Shown piece after piece: positions 1 through 9,559 of a stretch of 64,000 bases of DNA (position 1 is the stretch's first letter; each line of letters starts with the position of its first letter). Both the position numbers and the translations under genes were made by a program. The notes below the pieces were generated by a model, which made no database searches, had not been told where the DNA came from, and saw nothing but the letters and a program-made list of their open reading frames with translations. The DNA is from Shewanella polaris (GTDB lineage Bacteria > Pseudomonadota > Gammaproteobacteria > Enterobacterales > Shewanellaceae), in the NCBI RefSeq assembly GCF_006385555.1, contig NZ_CP041036.1, positions 1,736,001 to 1,800,000 of the forward strand. The letters run 5' to 3'.

Positions 1-842
1 ACAAAATTGCCGGTTGTTCAGTTGGGGCGTTAGTGGGGGCAGCTTATTCCAATAATCATTTGGCTGAGCTTGAAACCTGGGTGAGTGGCTTTTCAAGCTG
101 GGATGTGCTCGGGTTAATGGATTTAGGGTGGCGTAAAGGCGGTTTAATCAGTGGCGAAAAAGTATTTGATGTGTTGGCTAATCGCATTGGTGATCTTAAC
201 ATTGAACAACTGAAGCGTCCCTTTGCCGCAGTGGCAACAGATTTATATTCTGGTCAAGAAATTTGGTTTAAAGAAGGTGACTTACGCCATGCGGTTCGAG
301 CCTCGTGTTCAATGCCGGGTTTTTTGCCGCCTGTTCAGCAAGGAAACCGCTGGGTAGTTGATGGTGCCGTAGTTAACCCTGTGCCAGTGTCATTAGCGCG
401 TTCTATGGGAGTCGATATCGTTATTGCGGTGGATTTAAACGGTCATCGTCGTGGGCAAATGCATTTAATTCCAGAGCAAGTAAAAAGCCGAAAAGCGACT
501 AAGTCTGAGCCTATCGATGAAAAGCGCGAGCTTGAATCTGGCTTTATGGATTTATGGGGTAAAGGCAAAGATTACATGAATGGCTTATCTGATAAGTTTG
601 CTCTTGGCAGTTCAAAATCCCATCCAGGTATGTTGGCTGTTATGTCGCAATCAATGGATATTTTAGAGCAACGCCATAAACGCTCACGTTTAATGGGCGA
701 GCCACCTGATATTTGTATTGTTCCTGATGTCGGTGATATTGGCACTATGGAGTTTCATCGTGCCAAAGAAGCCATTATAGCTGGCGAACAAGCTGTAATG
801 GATATTCAACATTTACTTAAAGCGACATTAAATAACAAATAG
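1..842 (+). CDS. Patatin-like phospholipase (RssA type), 5' end missing
   Basis: The reading frame is already open at base 3, so the gene starts upstream of the window. The first visible residues include G-C-S-V-G, the GxSxG nucleophile elbow of patatin-like serine hydrolases (bases 12-26). About 110 residues later V-D-G-A supplies the catalytic Asp of the D-G-A/G motif. These two form the Ser-Asp dyad of the family. The rest resembles bacterial RssA-like cytoplasmic proteins, including a conserved N-P-V-P-V-S after the Asp motif. The C-terminal third is charged and less conserved. Substrate unknown; lipid acyl hydrolase activity is inferred from family only. Confidence 0.85.
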   Translation, partial: KIAGCSVGALVGAAYSNNHLAELETWVSGFSSWDVLGLMDLGWRKGGLISGEKVFDVLANRIGDLNIEQLKRPFAAVATDLYSGQEIWFKEGDLRHAVRASCSMPGFLPPVQQGNRWVVDGAVVNPVPVSLARSMGVDIVIAVDLNGHRRGQMHLIPEQVKSRKATKSEPIDEKRELESGFMDLWGKGKDYMNGLSDKFALGSSKSHPGMLAVMSQSMDILEQRHKRSRLMGEPPDICIVPDVGDIGTMEFHRAKEAIIAGEQAVMDIQHLLKATLNNK

Positions 843-1347
843 CGGTCTCCAATTCTGGTAGTGCTTGCATGTCTATGCGTGGCACTGCCTCTTGGTGTAA
901 ATGCTGCTTTATTAATGTATTAGGCCTTTTATACATAAAGTCTATTATTTAATGTACATCATTGTCCTAGATTATTAATATCTTGCGTCTTACTGTCGGG
1001 CAACTTATCTATCTTTTCTCTATAGGCATGTCGGTTCCGAGAATTGCATTGATTATGACTTTCCTAGTTAACTTCTTTTTTCTTCTTAACCTTTGCGTCT
1101 ATCGATAAAACCGCTATTAGTAATCAATTAGTTAGTCGATATCAATGGGTCATTATCCATTAATAGTGATTAATATGGTCTTAGGCTAACACACTAGGGA
1201 CGTTTGGACATGACAGGCTTTATAGCTAAAGACATCCTATTTCGTTAAACAATTTTAAATTTTTCTGTGGTATTTGTTCTCTGTAAATCCCTACATTATT
1301 TATGGCTAACAGCAAGGTATTTTTCACTATAAGTACTGCCGACAATT
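843..1347. other. Intergenic region between patatin-like gene and nrdD control region
   Basis: No convincing open reading frame or structured RNA was seen. The stretch is AT-rich and has no strong T-tailed hairpin after the patatin-like stop. The part beyond base 1348 carries the nrdD regulatory sites listed separately. Confidence 0.5.
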
Positions 1348-1361
1348 ATGATCTGGATCAA
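1348..1361 (+). promoter_or_regulatory. FNR/EtrA-type box upstream of nrdD
   Basis: ATGAT-CTGG-ATCAA matches the FNR consensus TTGAT-N4-ATCAA at 9 of 10 half-site positions. It lies 92 bp before the chosen nrdD start. Anaerobic activation of class III ribonucleotide reductase by FNR-family regulators is established in enterobacteria; EtrA is the Shewanella homologue. Its role here is inferred. Confidence 0.75.
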
Positions 1362-1389
1362 AGTAACGCTCAGGATTAGCGTGTCTAAT

Positions 1390-1436
1390 ACCCTCTATCT
1401 TGTGTTTATGTTGAATTTAAGCGCTATATGTAGTGC
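1390..1436 (+). promoter_or_regulatory. Two phased NrdR boxes upstream of nrdD
   Basis: Box 1 (1390-1405, ACCCTCTATCTTGTGT) and box 2 (1421-1436, GCGCTATATGTAGTGC) both fit the 16-bp NrdR consensus acaCwAtATaTwGtGt. Their starts are 31 bp apart, three helical turns, the spacing typical of NrdR operators in front of nrd genes. They end 17 bp before the chosen nrdD start, so they could block the promoter or initial transcription when deoxynucleotides are plentiful. Confidence 0.85.
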
Positions 1437-1452
1437 TTTCGAGGGTGGCCGT

Positions 1453-3570
1453 ATGCTAGTTGTAGTGAAAAGAGATGGATGTCGTACTGCATTTGATGGA
1501 TGTCGTATTAAAGAAGCTGTGGTGGCCGCTATGGACTCTGCGGGTCAAGCCGATGACCAATATGCATTGCAGTTAGCACAAACGGTTGAACAGCAAATGG
1601 CTGCGAAAACTGAAGTGGATATTCTCGAACTACAAGAAGCCGTTGAAAATTTACTGATGTCGGGGCCTTTTAAATCGGTAGCACGTCATTACATAGAATA
1701 CCGTCATGACAGAGACAAACACCGTGAAGCACAAAGTAAATTAAATTGTGCGATTCGAGGCTTAGTTGAGCAATCAGACAACTCAATTTTAAATGAAAAT
1801 GCCAATAAAGACGCCAAAGTTATTCCAACTCAACGTGATCTTCTCGCTGGTATTGTTGCTAAGCATTATGCTAAAACTCATTTGTTACCTAAAGATGTTG
1901 TCGAAGCACATGAAAAGGGTGAAATTCATTATCACGACTTAGATTACGCACCGTTTTTCCCAATGTTTAACTGCATGTTAATCGATTTGGCTGGCATGTT
2001 AACCCATGGCTTTAAAATGGGTAATGCTGAAATTGAGCCGCCAAAATCTATTTCTACCGCAACGGCGGTTACGGCACAAATTATTGCCCAGGTGGCCAGC
2101 CATATTTATGGTGGCACAACGATTAACCGTATTGATGAAGTGTTAGCTGAGTTTGTACAAATCAGCTATCAAAAACATCTTGTAGTGGCAAAAAAATGGC
2201 AAGTGGCTGACGTAGAAGGTTATGCGATGACGCAAACTGAAAAAGAATGTCATGACGCATTCCAGTCACTTGAATATGAAGTCAACACCTTGCATACCGC
2301 TAATGGCCAAACACCGTTTGTTACTTTCGGTTTTGGGTTAGGTGTGTCATGGGAGTGTCGCTTAATTCAAAAATCAATGCTAACTGTACGTATGGCTGGC
2401 CTAGGTAAAAACCGTAAAACCGCAGTATTTCCTAAATTGGTCTTTGCCATTAAAGACGGTGTTAATCATAAAGCAACAGACGCTAATTATGATATTAAAA
2501 AACTGGCGTTAACTTGTTCAACTATGCGCATGTACCCTGATATTTTAAATTATGACCAAGTAGTAGAAGTCACTGGTTCATTTAAAACCCCAATGGGTTG
2601 TCGATCCTTTTTAGGTACTTATGAAGAGGATGGTCAATTGGTGCACGAAGGTCGTAATAATTTAGGTGTTGTAAGCCTCAATTTACCGCGTATTGCTTTA
2701 GAAGCGGGTAAGGATGAAAAGCGTTTTTATCAATTACTCGATGAGCGTTTGTTAATCGCTCGTAAAGCATTAGATACTCGCATTGCACGTTTAGCGGGAG
2801 TCAAAGCCCGTGTTGCACCTATTTTGTATATGGAAGGTGCTTGTGGCGTGCGTTTAAATGCTGATGATGATGTTAGTGAAATCTTCAAAAATGGTCGAGC
2901 ATCAATTTCATTAGGCTTTATCGGCCTGCATGAGACCATAAATGCTTTGTATGGCAATGAAAAGCATGTGTTTGATAACACAGAATTACGTGAGAAAGCT
3001 GTCGCTATCATTAATCATTTAAAGCAAGCGACTGAATCTTGGAAGCAAGAAACGGGCTATGGTTTTAGTTTATACAGTACGCCAAGTGAAAATTTATGCA
3101 GTCGTTTTTGTCAGCTTGATACCGCGCAATTTGGTGTAGTGGCAGGGGTAACAGACAAAGGTTATTACACCAATAGTTTTCATCTTGATGTTGAAAAAAG
3201 TGTAAACCCTTATGACAAAATTGATTTTGAACAACCATATCCAGCTATAGCCAATGGTGGATTTATTTGCTACGGCGAATACCCTAACATGCAAAATAAT
3301 ATAGAAGCGCTTGAAAACGTTTGGGATTATAGCTACAGCCGAGTGCCATACTATGGCACTAACACGCCTATTGATGAGTGTTATGATTGTGGTTTTATTG
3401 GTGAGTTCAATTGTACAAGTAAGGGGTTTGTGTGCCCTAAATGTGGTAACCATGAGCCTAGCCGAGTATCCGTTATTCGTCGAGTGTGTGGTTATCTGGG
3501 CAGCCCAGATGCAAGACCATTCAACTTTGGCAAGCAAGAAGAAGTCAAACGCAGAGTGAAGCATTTATAA
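1453..3570 (+). CDS. nrdD: Anaerobic ribonucleoside-triphosphate reductase
   Basis: Class III reductase that makes dNTPs from NTPs without oxygen using a glycyl radical installed by NrdG. The 705-residue length is normal for the family. It opens with an ATP-cone domain (from about residue 3, V-K-R-D-G-C-R). The C-terminus carries two zinc-binding C-x2-C pairs (C-Y-D-C and C-P-K-C) and the R-V-C-G-Y-L-G glycyl-radical motif. I chose ATG 1453 because GAGGGTGG sits just before it; the open frame extends back to 1348, but that extension runs through the FNR and NrdR boxes and is not conserved protein. The stop overlaps the nrdG start by one base. Confidence 0.97.
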   Translation: MLVVVKRDGCRTAFDGCRIKEAVVAAMDSAGQADDQYALQLAQTVEQQMAAKTEVDILELQEAVENLLMSGPFKSVARHYIEYRHDRDKHREAQSKLNCAIRGLVEQSDNSILNENANKDAKVIPTQRDLLAGIVAKHYAKTHLLPKDVVEAHEKGEIHYHDLDYAPFFPMFNCMLIDLAGMLTHGFKMGNAEIEPPKSISTATAVTAQIIAQVASHIYGGTTINRIDEVLAEFVQISYQKHLVVAKKWQVADVEGYAMTQTEKECHDAFQSLEYEVNTLHTANGQTPFVTFGFGLGVSWECRLIQKSMLTVRMAGLGKNRKTAVFPKLVFAIKDGVNHKATDANYDIKKLALTCSTMRMYPDILNYDQVVEVTGSFKTPMGCRSFLGTYEEDGQLVHEGRNNLGVVSLNLPRIALEAGKDEKRFYQLLDERLLIARKALDTRIARLAGVKARVAPILYMEGACGVRLNADDDVSEIFKNGRASISLGFIGLHETINALYGNEKHVFDNTELREKAVAIINHLKQATESWKQETGYGFSLYSTPSENLCSRFCQLDTAQFGVVAGVTDKGYYTNSFHLDVEKSVNPYDKIDFEQPYPAIANGGFICYGEYPNMQNNIEALENVWDYSYSRVPYYGTNTPIDECYDCGFIGEFNCTSKGFVCPKCGNHEPSRVSVIRRVCGYLGSPDARPFNFGKQEEVKRRVKHL

Positions 3571-4049
3571 TGTATTACAGTGCTTACCATAGTATTGATG
3601 TAATCAACGGTGAGGGCACCCGCTGCACGTTATTTGTCAGTGGGTGCGAGCATGCTTGTAAGGGATGTTATAACCAAAGCACTTGGCGTGTGGATGCTGG
3701 GCATGAATTTAGCCAAGCGTTAGAAGATCAAATCATTAAGGATCTAACCGACAGTCGTATTTATCGCCGAGGCTTATCGTTAAGTGGTGGCGATCCACTG
3801 CATCCCGCTAATCTCGATGCTATATTAAAACTGGTTACGCGAGTAAAGAATGAATGCCCTGGTAAGGACATTTGGCTGTGGACCGGTTATCAATTGGCCG
3901 ATCTTAGTGTCGCACAGCAAAATATAATCAACTTAGTTGATGTGATGATTGACGGTAAGTTTGAACAAGATAAAGCTGACCCCGCGCTATTGTGGCGCGG
4001 AAGCAGCAATCAGGTGATTCATCGCTTTAATCATGACGATCCTAGTTAA
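3570..4049 (+). CDS. nrdG: Anaerobic ribonucleotide reductase-activating protein (radical SAM)
   Basis: Radical SAM activase that generates the glycyl radical on NrdD. The protein is 159 residues. The cluster motif is C-E-H-A-C-K-G-C (C-x3-C-x2-C) near residue 30, and S-G-G-D-P follows as the SAM-binding GGE-like motif. The start ATG shares its A with the nrdD stop (TAATG), indicating translational coupling. The open frame also extends upstream to 3486 inside nrdD, but that part overlaps real nrdD sequence and is rejected as coding. A terminator follows within 75 bp, so nrdDG is a two-gene operon. Confidence 0.96.
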   Translation: MYYSAYHSIDVINGEGTRCTLFVSGCEHACKGCYNQSTWRVDAGHEFSQALEDQIIKDLTDSRIYRRGLSLSGGDPLHPANLDAILKLVTRVKNECPGKDIWLWTGYQLADLSVAQQNIINLVDVMIDGKFEQDKADPALLWRGSSNQVIHRFNHDDPS

Positions 4050-4091
4050 TAGGGCTTTATTAAACGTTCGGGTCAGTCTTAGATTGGCATA

Positions 4092-4120
4092 AAAAAGCAC
4101 TGTCAAAGACAGTGCTTTTT
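4092..4120. terminator. Bidirectional terminator between nrdG and siderophore receptor
   Basis: A perfect 13-bp stem (arms 4092-4104 and 4108-4120, loop AAA) begins with A5 and ends with T5. It lies between the convergent nrdG and receptor genes and can stop transcription from both sides. Confidence 0.9.
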
Positions 4121-4140
4121 ATTACCTAATTGTCACGTTC

Positions 4141-6588
4141 TTAAATACGATACGTTACGGTTAACTTTGCATTACGCTCTTCGCCGGGTAGACCACCCAA
4201 AAACATTGCTTTTTCGTAGTATGACTTGTTAAATAAGTTATTAATATTCAGCTGAATTTTATAACGTTCAACATCATAACTAATGGCTGTGTCGACCACG
4301 GTATAACCAGGCACATAACCGTCGGGAATACCGAATGAGCTAGAGTTAGTGCTGCGTTCACCGACATGCTCGGCACCAAGACTAATCGATACCGGCGCTG
4401 GTAATCCCAATTCTGCCGCATAAGTCACCCAAGCACTTGCAGTAACATAAGGAACGCCTTTTTGGTGTTGACCATAGCTGCTGCTATTTGGGTTTTGGTT
4501 GTCTCTAGCATCTTGGTATACCGCGTTAAGATTCACTTTCCACTGTTCACTTAGGTAGGCATTAAGGTCTAACTCAACCCCTTTGGTGTCTTCGCTACCA
4601 TCATAAAAGTACGGGTCAATGTCAGGCGTGACCGCGCTACTGTCATAATCTGGATTCGCATAAGCAATATTAGTCCGTGATGATTTAAAGAACACCAATG
4701 ATGTTAATAGTTGATCATCAAACGCTTTGACACGAATACCTAAATCATTGCTAATTGATTGCGAATCTTCACGGTCAGCTTCATTACCTGTTACATCACC
4801 TAACACACTGTATGCCGTACGGCCTTTAGAGTGGTTAACGAAAATAGAGATATCGTCAGTAGGCATATAGGTTAGGCCTAAATTGTAAGTTATGCCGTTA
4901 TCAGTGGTATCTGCTTCTGGTTGTGGTGCAGCTAAACTGCTGCTGTAACGAGAATCAACGCCTAAGTGTTCATAACTTTGCTTTATTTCGTTAAAGGCTA
5001 CGCCAATACGGCTGGTGAAACCTGCTCCCAAGTAACCAACATGCTGCACTCCTAATCCCCATGCAGTAACAGACTTGTTATAGTTGCTGGTGAGTAATGG
5101 GTCGTAATCTTCAAATTCACCATCGGCCCAATTAGGATTACGGATGTCATAAATGTAGGGCAGGGTACCTTGATAAGACACATCACCATTGCTATCTTTC
5201 AGCGTATAGTCAGCATCCCAAATCGAATATTGTTTAAAGCTAATATCGCGATCTTCAAAGTTTGCATTGATCAATAATTCGTTTTCAATGTTACCTATAT
5301 CAAAGTCGTAGCGTAAATCAGCAAAGTACTGCCATGACTTTTCATCAGCTGAGACTTTACGGTATTCCTGACGTCGAGCGGCATAAGGATACAGCACATC
5401 GTTCTCAACAAGTGGTGCTCGTGGATTTTGGTTAATCACACCGTTACGTTCCGAATATACGTAGTTATAAGCTCCTGTTTGACGAGCAAAGCTAGTTTCA
5501 TAATTACGGTATTGTAACTGCTGGTTTAAGAAGAGGTTGTCGGTAAGGTAAATATTATGAGTTAGCTTAAAGCGAAGCTCTTCACCTTCATTGTCTTTTG
5601 CCATTGGTGAAATTAAACCATTATGGCCAAATGCATAAGGTGTTTGCCCATCACTGGCATCTAGTGAGTCTGCAAGTTGTTGGCGCTGTGCATCGGTGAG
5701 TTGTACACCATTGCTAGTGGGATCATTGACGAGATCTTGCCAATTAACTTCTCCTGCTGTTTTACCATCTGCTGACTCTGCATTGTAAATACGGATAGGG
5801 TGGCCAATAGAGTCAACGGGGATCGCATCGTTAATGTAAGCAGCAGACAGCATCAGATTTTGGTTATCGTCTAATACAAACTTCATTGAGGCATATACTT
5901 CATCTCTGTCGGTACCCAAATTGCGGTAGCCATCACTGCGCGCGCTTTTAGCTACTACACGATAGGCTATATCATCAGTGATCCCGCCCGTGCTGTCGGC
6001 CATTAATGAATAAGTATCCCATTGTCCCACTTCGGCTTCAAAAACGTGTTGGCTGTCAAACTCAGGTTTTTTCTCAATTAAGTTAATTACGCCGCCGGCG
6101 CTCCCCATGCCGTATAAGCCCGTTGCAGGGCCTTTTAATACTTCGACTGAGTTAACATTAGTTAACGAGCGTGTTGGGTTAAAAGTGTTGCCAAGGCCTG
6201 CGCCGCCGTACATGCCGTCATAGGTATAGTTAGCGCCTAATCCTCGGATCACTAAATTATCGCCAATACCATAATTGTTACCGGCTTGAGTCACACCACT
6301 GATATTTCGTACTAGGTCTTGCATATTGCTGACACCCTGGGCATCGATCAATGCTTCATCAACAATCACAACCGCAGCGGGTGTTTCCATTAGTGACATG
6401 TCTGATTTAGTGGCAAGGCCAGAATTTCTCACCACTTGGTTTTGTCGGCCATATACGGTAATGCGTTCATAATCGGTTGATGATGCTTGAGATTCTGCAG
6501 TATTAATTGGTGCTTGTGCTTGGGCATAAAAAGGAAACAAGACACTTTGGCATGCAATAGCAAGTAAAGAGAGGTGTAGTGGCTTCAT
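4141..6588 (-). CDS. TonB-dependent siderophore receptor
   Basis: Outer-membrane receptor of 815 residues for ferric-siderophore uptake powered by TonB-ExbBD. A Sec signal peptide (about residues 1-26, ending A-Q-A-Q-A) precedes a plug domain with the typical pattern of siderophore receptors (V-S-N-M-Q-D-L, V-L-K-G-P-A, G-G-V-I-N-L) and a C-terminal beta-barrel. The last residue is Ile rather than the common Phe. The Fur box 33 bp upstream indicates iron repression. There is no siderophore synthesis or periplasmic binding gene nearby, so it may take up a foreign siderophore. The ligand cannot be told from sequence. Confidence 0.93.
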   Translation of the reverse strand: MKPLHLSLLAIACQSVLFPFYAQAQAPINTAESQASSTDYERITVYGRQNQVVRNSGLATKSDMSLMETPAAVVIVDEALIDAQGVSNMQDLVRNISGVTQAGNNYGIGDNLVIRGLGANYTYDGMYGGAGLGNTFNPTRSLTNVNSVEVLKGPATGLYGMGSAGGVINLIEKKPEFDSQHVFEAEVGQWDTYSLMADSTGGITDDIAYRVVAKSARSDGYRNLGTDRDEVYASMKFVLDDNQNLMLSAAYINDAIPVDSIGHPIRIYNAESADGKTAGEVNWQDLVNDPTSNGVQLTDAQRQQLADSLDASDGQTPYAFGHNGLISPMAKDNEGEELRFKLTHNIYLTDNLFLNQQLQYRNYETSFARQTGAYNYVYSERNGVINQNPRAPLVENDVLYPYAARRQEYRKVSADEKSWQYFADLRYDFDIGNIENELLINANFEDRDISFKQYSIWDADYTLKDSNGDVSYQGTLPYIYDIRNPNWADGEFEDYDPLLTSNYNKSVTAWGLGVQHVGYLGAGFTSRIGVAFNEIKQSYEHLGVDSRYSSSLAAPQPEADTTDNGITYNLGLTYMPTDDISIFVNHSKGRTAYSVLGDVTGNEADREDSQSISNDLGIRVKAFDDQLLTSLVFFKSSRTNIAYANPDYDSSAVTPDIDPYFYDGSEDTKGVELDLNAYLSEQWKVNLNAVYQDARDNQNPNSSSYGQHQKGVPYVTASAWVTYAAELGLPAPVSISLGAEHVGERSTNSSSFGIPDGYVPGYTVVDTAISYDVERYKIQLNINNLFNKSYYEKAMFLGGLPGEERNAKLTVTYRI

Positions 6589-6620
6589 AATGTGTGGCCT
6601 TTGTTAATTGTATTGCGAAT

Positions 6621-6639
6621 GATAACGATTATTATAATC
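6621..6639 (-). promoter_or_regulatory. Fur box of the siderophore receptor
   Basis: GATAACGATTATTATAATC matches the 19-bp Fur consensus GATAATGATAATCATTATC at 15 of 19 positions, and ATT continues the hexamer pattern on the far side. It is 33-51 bp upstream of the receptor start, where a promoter would be. Confidence 0.85.
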
Positions 6640-7032
6640 ATTACAATAATTTCTAGCGCTATATGTAAAAAAAACAAGCGGAAATGATTTGAATGCTGTT
6701 AAATCAAGCGGATTGAGTAAGATTTAAACATGACTGTAGGTAGGTTCAAGGCTATAAACTCTGAGGTAACGTTCGGTACTGTGAATAAACACACATTGCT
6801 GCGATTAATGAATGAGATGTGCTGTAAGGTGGCATTGATTGTTTGATATAATGCAACGATACTTGGAATATATGTTCGAGATGAAATACTTTACCAGTAC
6901 ATTCATATATGAAGCGTTTGCTATTCGCATCTTAGGTGGTTTTGGGTATATAATCTGCCTCCGAAACGGTGTTGTGATAAACGTTTAAGTGTAACGATTC
7001 ACTAAACACACCAAAGCATTTAAGGTAATCAA
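6640..7032. other. Divergent intergenic region, siderophore receptor / yibL
   Basis: Apart from the Fur box at its edge I see only a plausible -10 hexamer TATAAT at 6949-6954 ahead of yibL, without a good -35. No open reading frame or structured RNA is supported. Confidence 0.4.
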
Positions 7033-7389
7033 ATGAATTTAAAGCTAGAACTGCAAACATTGAATGATAAATTAGACAAGTTTCGTCGCAAGTTGGCTGC
7101 GGCTGAACAACGTGGCGACGCCGCTGTTGTCGTGCAGTTTAAAAAAGAAGTGGCAGCTGTTACTAAGCGAATAGCAAGTATTAAAGGCCAACAAACTCGC
7201 CAATTTAGCCAAGAAGGCTCAGCATTAAAAGCGTTAGGGTTTAAACGTCCACTAACCAAAGCTGAACAAGCCGATATGGGAAAATTAAATAAATCAGTTA
7301 AAGGCTTAATTGTCGTTCACCCTTTGACGGCATTAGGCCGAGAAATGGGCATTAAAGAAGTCACTGGTTTTGCTCCTGCAAAGTTTTAA
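7033..7389 (+). CDS. yibL: YibL family ribosome-associated protein
   Basis: A 118-residue protein. The first half is a charged coiled-coil helix pair; the second half carries T-K-A-E-Q-A-D-M-G-K-L, G-L-I-V-V-H-P-L-T-A-L-G-R-E-M-G and T-G-F, closely matching E. coli YibL (DUF2810). YibL is known only as a ribosome-associated protein of unclear function. AAGGT precedes the ATG at normal distance. It is followed 37 bp later by ribA, possibly in the same transcript. Confidence 0.88.
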   Translation: MNLKLELQTLNDKLDKFRRKLAAAEQRGDAAVVVQFKKEVAAVTKRIASIKGQQTRQFSQEGSALKALGFKRPLTKAEQADMGKLNKSVKGLIVVHPLTALGREMGIKEVTGFAPAKF

Positions 7390-7426
7390 TATTATCTTTT
7401 ACAGTTAGTCGTCGTAAGGTTAATTC

Positions 7427-8035
7427 ATGTCGATAAAATATATCGCAACATCTAAGTTACCCACTCCTTGGGGTGTTTTTGCTATGCACGGTTTTGAAGA
7501 TACCGCCACAGGTAAAGAACACGTTGCGTTGACATTTGGTCAGCTGGATCCTACTCAACCTATGCTAGGTCGTATTCATTCTGAATGTTTGACTGGTGAT
7601 GCGTTATTTAGTTTACGTTGTGATTGTGGTTTTCAATTACAAGCGGCAATGCAAAATGTGGCAGAAAAAGGTCAAGGCTTTTTGTTGTACTTGCGTCAAG
7701 AAGGTCGAGGCATTGGCTTACTCAATAAAATTCGAGCCTATGAGTTACAAGATGCTGGTGCCAATACGGTCGAAGCCAATTTGCAGTTAGGTTTTGAAGC
7801 TGATATGCGTAAGTACGATATGATTTTACCAATGCTAGAGAAAATTGGTGTGACTAAAGTGAGGTTGATGACCAACAATCCTCGTAAAGTCACCGCTATG
7901 CAAGATGCTGGTATTGAAGTCGTTGAACGTATTCCATTGCAAGTGGGTAAAAACCGTTATAACGAATCATATTTAAAGACTAAGTCGACTGAACTAGGTC
8001 ATATGATGTCGGAATACCATTTTCACGATGAATAA
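7427..8035 (+). CDS. ribA: GTP cyclohydrolase II
   Basis: First committed step of riboflavin synthesis: opens GTP to a diaminopyrimidine phosphate, releasing formate and pyrophosphate. The 202 residues match stand-alone RibA, with no fused RibB domain. Zinc ligands are visible as [14 protein letters not shown] (C-x10-C-x-C). R-Q-E-G-R-G-I-G-L and the N-N-P-R-K motif are the substrate-binding and catalytic segments. No FMN riboswitch is apparent upstream. Confidence 0.95.
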   Translation: MSIKYIATSKLPTPWGVFAMHGFEDTATGKEHVALTFGQLDPTQPMLGRIHSECLTGDALFSLRCDCGFQLQAAMQNVAEKGQGFLLYLRQEGRGIGLLNKIRAYELQDAGANTVEANLQLGFEADMRKYDMILPMLEKIGVTKVRLMTNNPRKVTAMQDAGIEVVERIPLQVGKNRYNESYLKTKSTELGHMMSEYHFHDE

Positions 8036-8055
8036 ATTGACGAAATAATAACGGT

Positions 8056-9000
8056 ATGGTGATGGAGCAAGGGCAAATAATTGGGCTTTTAGGTTTATCA
8101 TCGTGTCGTTGTTTACGTTTGTTGCATTGCCAACCTTCCGCTGTATTTTCTTTGTTAACCTCCTTGTGTTTATCTGTGGCGACTATTTTATGCTTAAGTT
8201 GTCTAACACACTCTGCATTTGCTGATGAGCTTACCAGTGAACCCGATGCTTCCCATTATGCTTTTGCTAGTTATTTAGGCAGTGGTATTTACCGTACATC
8301 AGGCCAAAGTGCCGCGGTGATAAATGTGCCGTTAGGCTTTGAGCTAGAAAAATCTGCTGACCATTTATTAAAACTGCGATTTACCGCATCGTTTGGTTTT
8401 TTTGATTATTCATTTAATGATTTGCCCGGTGGCAGTTTACCGAAAAATGTTGGTACGATTACCTTAACACCAGGGATTGAATACCATTGGCTGGTGGACG
8501 ATAAATTAACGGTCGAATCCTATGTCGACTTAGGTTACGGGCATAATTTCTCCACTTATAGCCATGTGGGTATTTTTTCGACTGGCTTGTCGACCTTGTA
8601 TCGCTTTGGCTCAGCTGATTATAGCCCTGTATGGGTTAATCGAGTTTATTATGCAGGTTATAAAAGTAATCAAAACGACAGTACCGAAGGGTATTCTGTT
8701 TTGAAAAGTGGTGTCGACTTTGGCTTTAATTATGATTGGCAATGGGATGATATGCGGGTTGAACCACGGATGTTTGTTGCAGGACATTGGTATTTTAACC
8801 AACTTAAATTTGTAACCCCAGTTGGCAAAGATGTACTCACTTCATATACCTATGAAATAGGCGCCACTCTGGCATTTTCAAAACCGATTAATTTTGCTGC
8901 TATTGGCTTGGACAGTGTCGAAATAAAACACTTAGGCTTGAGTTATCAGGTTGGCGGTGGCTTGAAGGTGTGGCGAATTATTTTCGAATTTCCACTTTAA
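8056..9000 (+). CDS. Predicted outer-membrane beta-barrel protein
   Basis: A 314-residue open frame with a hydrophobic stretch and A-F-A|D-E cleavage site at about residue 56, followed by alternating aromatic/polar strands typical of a small beta-barrel. It resembles the solitary autotransporter-like barrels of marine gammaproteobacteria, but I cannot name a gene. The N-terminal 20-30 residues before the hydrophobic core are unusually long for a signal peptide and no clear ribosome-binding site precedes 8056, so the real start may be internal, for example a TTG between 8110 and 8125. The C-terminus ends in F-P-L. Confidence 0.6.
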   Translation: MVMEQGQIIGLLGLSSCRCLRLLHCQPSAVFSLLTSLCLSVATILCLSCLTHSAFADELTSEPDASHYAFASYLGSGIYRTSGQSAAVINVPLGFELEKSADHLLKLRFTASFGFFDYSFNDLPGGSLPKNVGTITLTPGIEYHWLVDDKLTVESYVDLGYGHNFSTYSHVGIFSTGLSTLYRFGSADYSPVWVNRVYYAGYKSNQNDSTEGYSVLKSGVDFGFNYDWQWDDMRVEPRMFVAGHWYFNQLKFVTPVGKDVLTSYTYEIGATLAFSKPINFAAIGLDSVEIKHLGLSYQVGGGLKVWRIIFEFPL

Positions 9001-9092
9001 CATTTCCGTTAGTAGCGCTTCGCGTTGACATCACTATAAAGGCTACATATAAGTGCTGCAACAACAACACTCATCGCATTGGTTATATGATG

Positions 9093-9449
9093 TTAACCAT
9101 TCCCCCAAATATCAGCATTAACGGGTTTGCTTGGCTTATCGCTTTGTTCACTGACTTTGGTTGTGGGTGTTTTTCTGGCAGTGACGGCTTTTGGACTAGC
9201 CGGTTTGCGAGAATTATCTTTTGGCGGCGGTAATGGTAATTTGTTGGCTTTAAGATACAAGTATTCAACTTTGTCACGAGCCCAAGGTGTTTTGCGTAAA
9301 AACTTCAAGCTTGATTTTACACTCGGATTGTCTTTGAAACATTGAATGTTGATTCTAGAGCCTAATTGCTCCCAACCGTACTTTTCAACGAGTTCGGTAA
9401 CAATGGTTTCCAGTTTAATGCCGTGAAGCGGGTTGTTTGCTTGTGTCAT
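9093..9449 (-). CDS. VF530 family DNA-binding protein (DUF2132)
   Basis: 118 residues. The first 65 match the VF530/DUF2132 fold: N-P-L-H-G-I near the start, then a Y-G-W-E-x-L-G segment, [12 protein letters not shown] and R-K-T-P-W-A-R. The family has a small structured DNA-binding domain of unknown physiological role. Here a Lys/Pro/Ser-rich, probably disordered tail of about 50 residues follows, ending W-G-N-G. Convergent with the barrel gene upstream. Confidence 0.85.
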   Translation of the reverse strand: MTQANNPLHGIKLETIVTELVEKYGWEQLGSRINIQCFKDNPSVKSSLKFLRKTPWARDKVEYLYLKANKLPLPPPKDNSRKPASPKAVTARKTPTTKVSEQSDKPSKPVNADIWGNG

Positions 9450-9515
9450 GGACCGTGCGAGCTAATTGAGTTTGGTAATATTATACCCACATTGCTGTCA
9501 AAGTGATATCAACAC

Positions 9516-9545
9516 AAAAACGGCAGCTTAAGCTGCCGTTTTTTG
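9516..9545 (-). terminator. Terminator downstream of cstA-like gene
   Basis: A near-perfect palindrome built on ACGGCAGCTT/AAGCTGCCGT with A and T runs on both sides. It lies 15 bp past the transporter stop on the minus strand and upstream of the VF530 gene, so it mainly ends the transporter transcript. Confidence 0.85.
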
Positions 9546-9559
9546 TTCCACATTAATGG

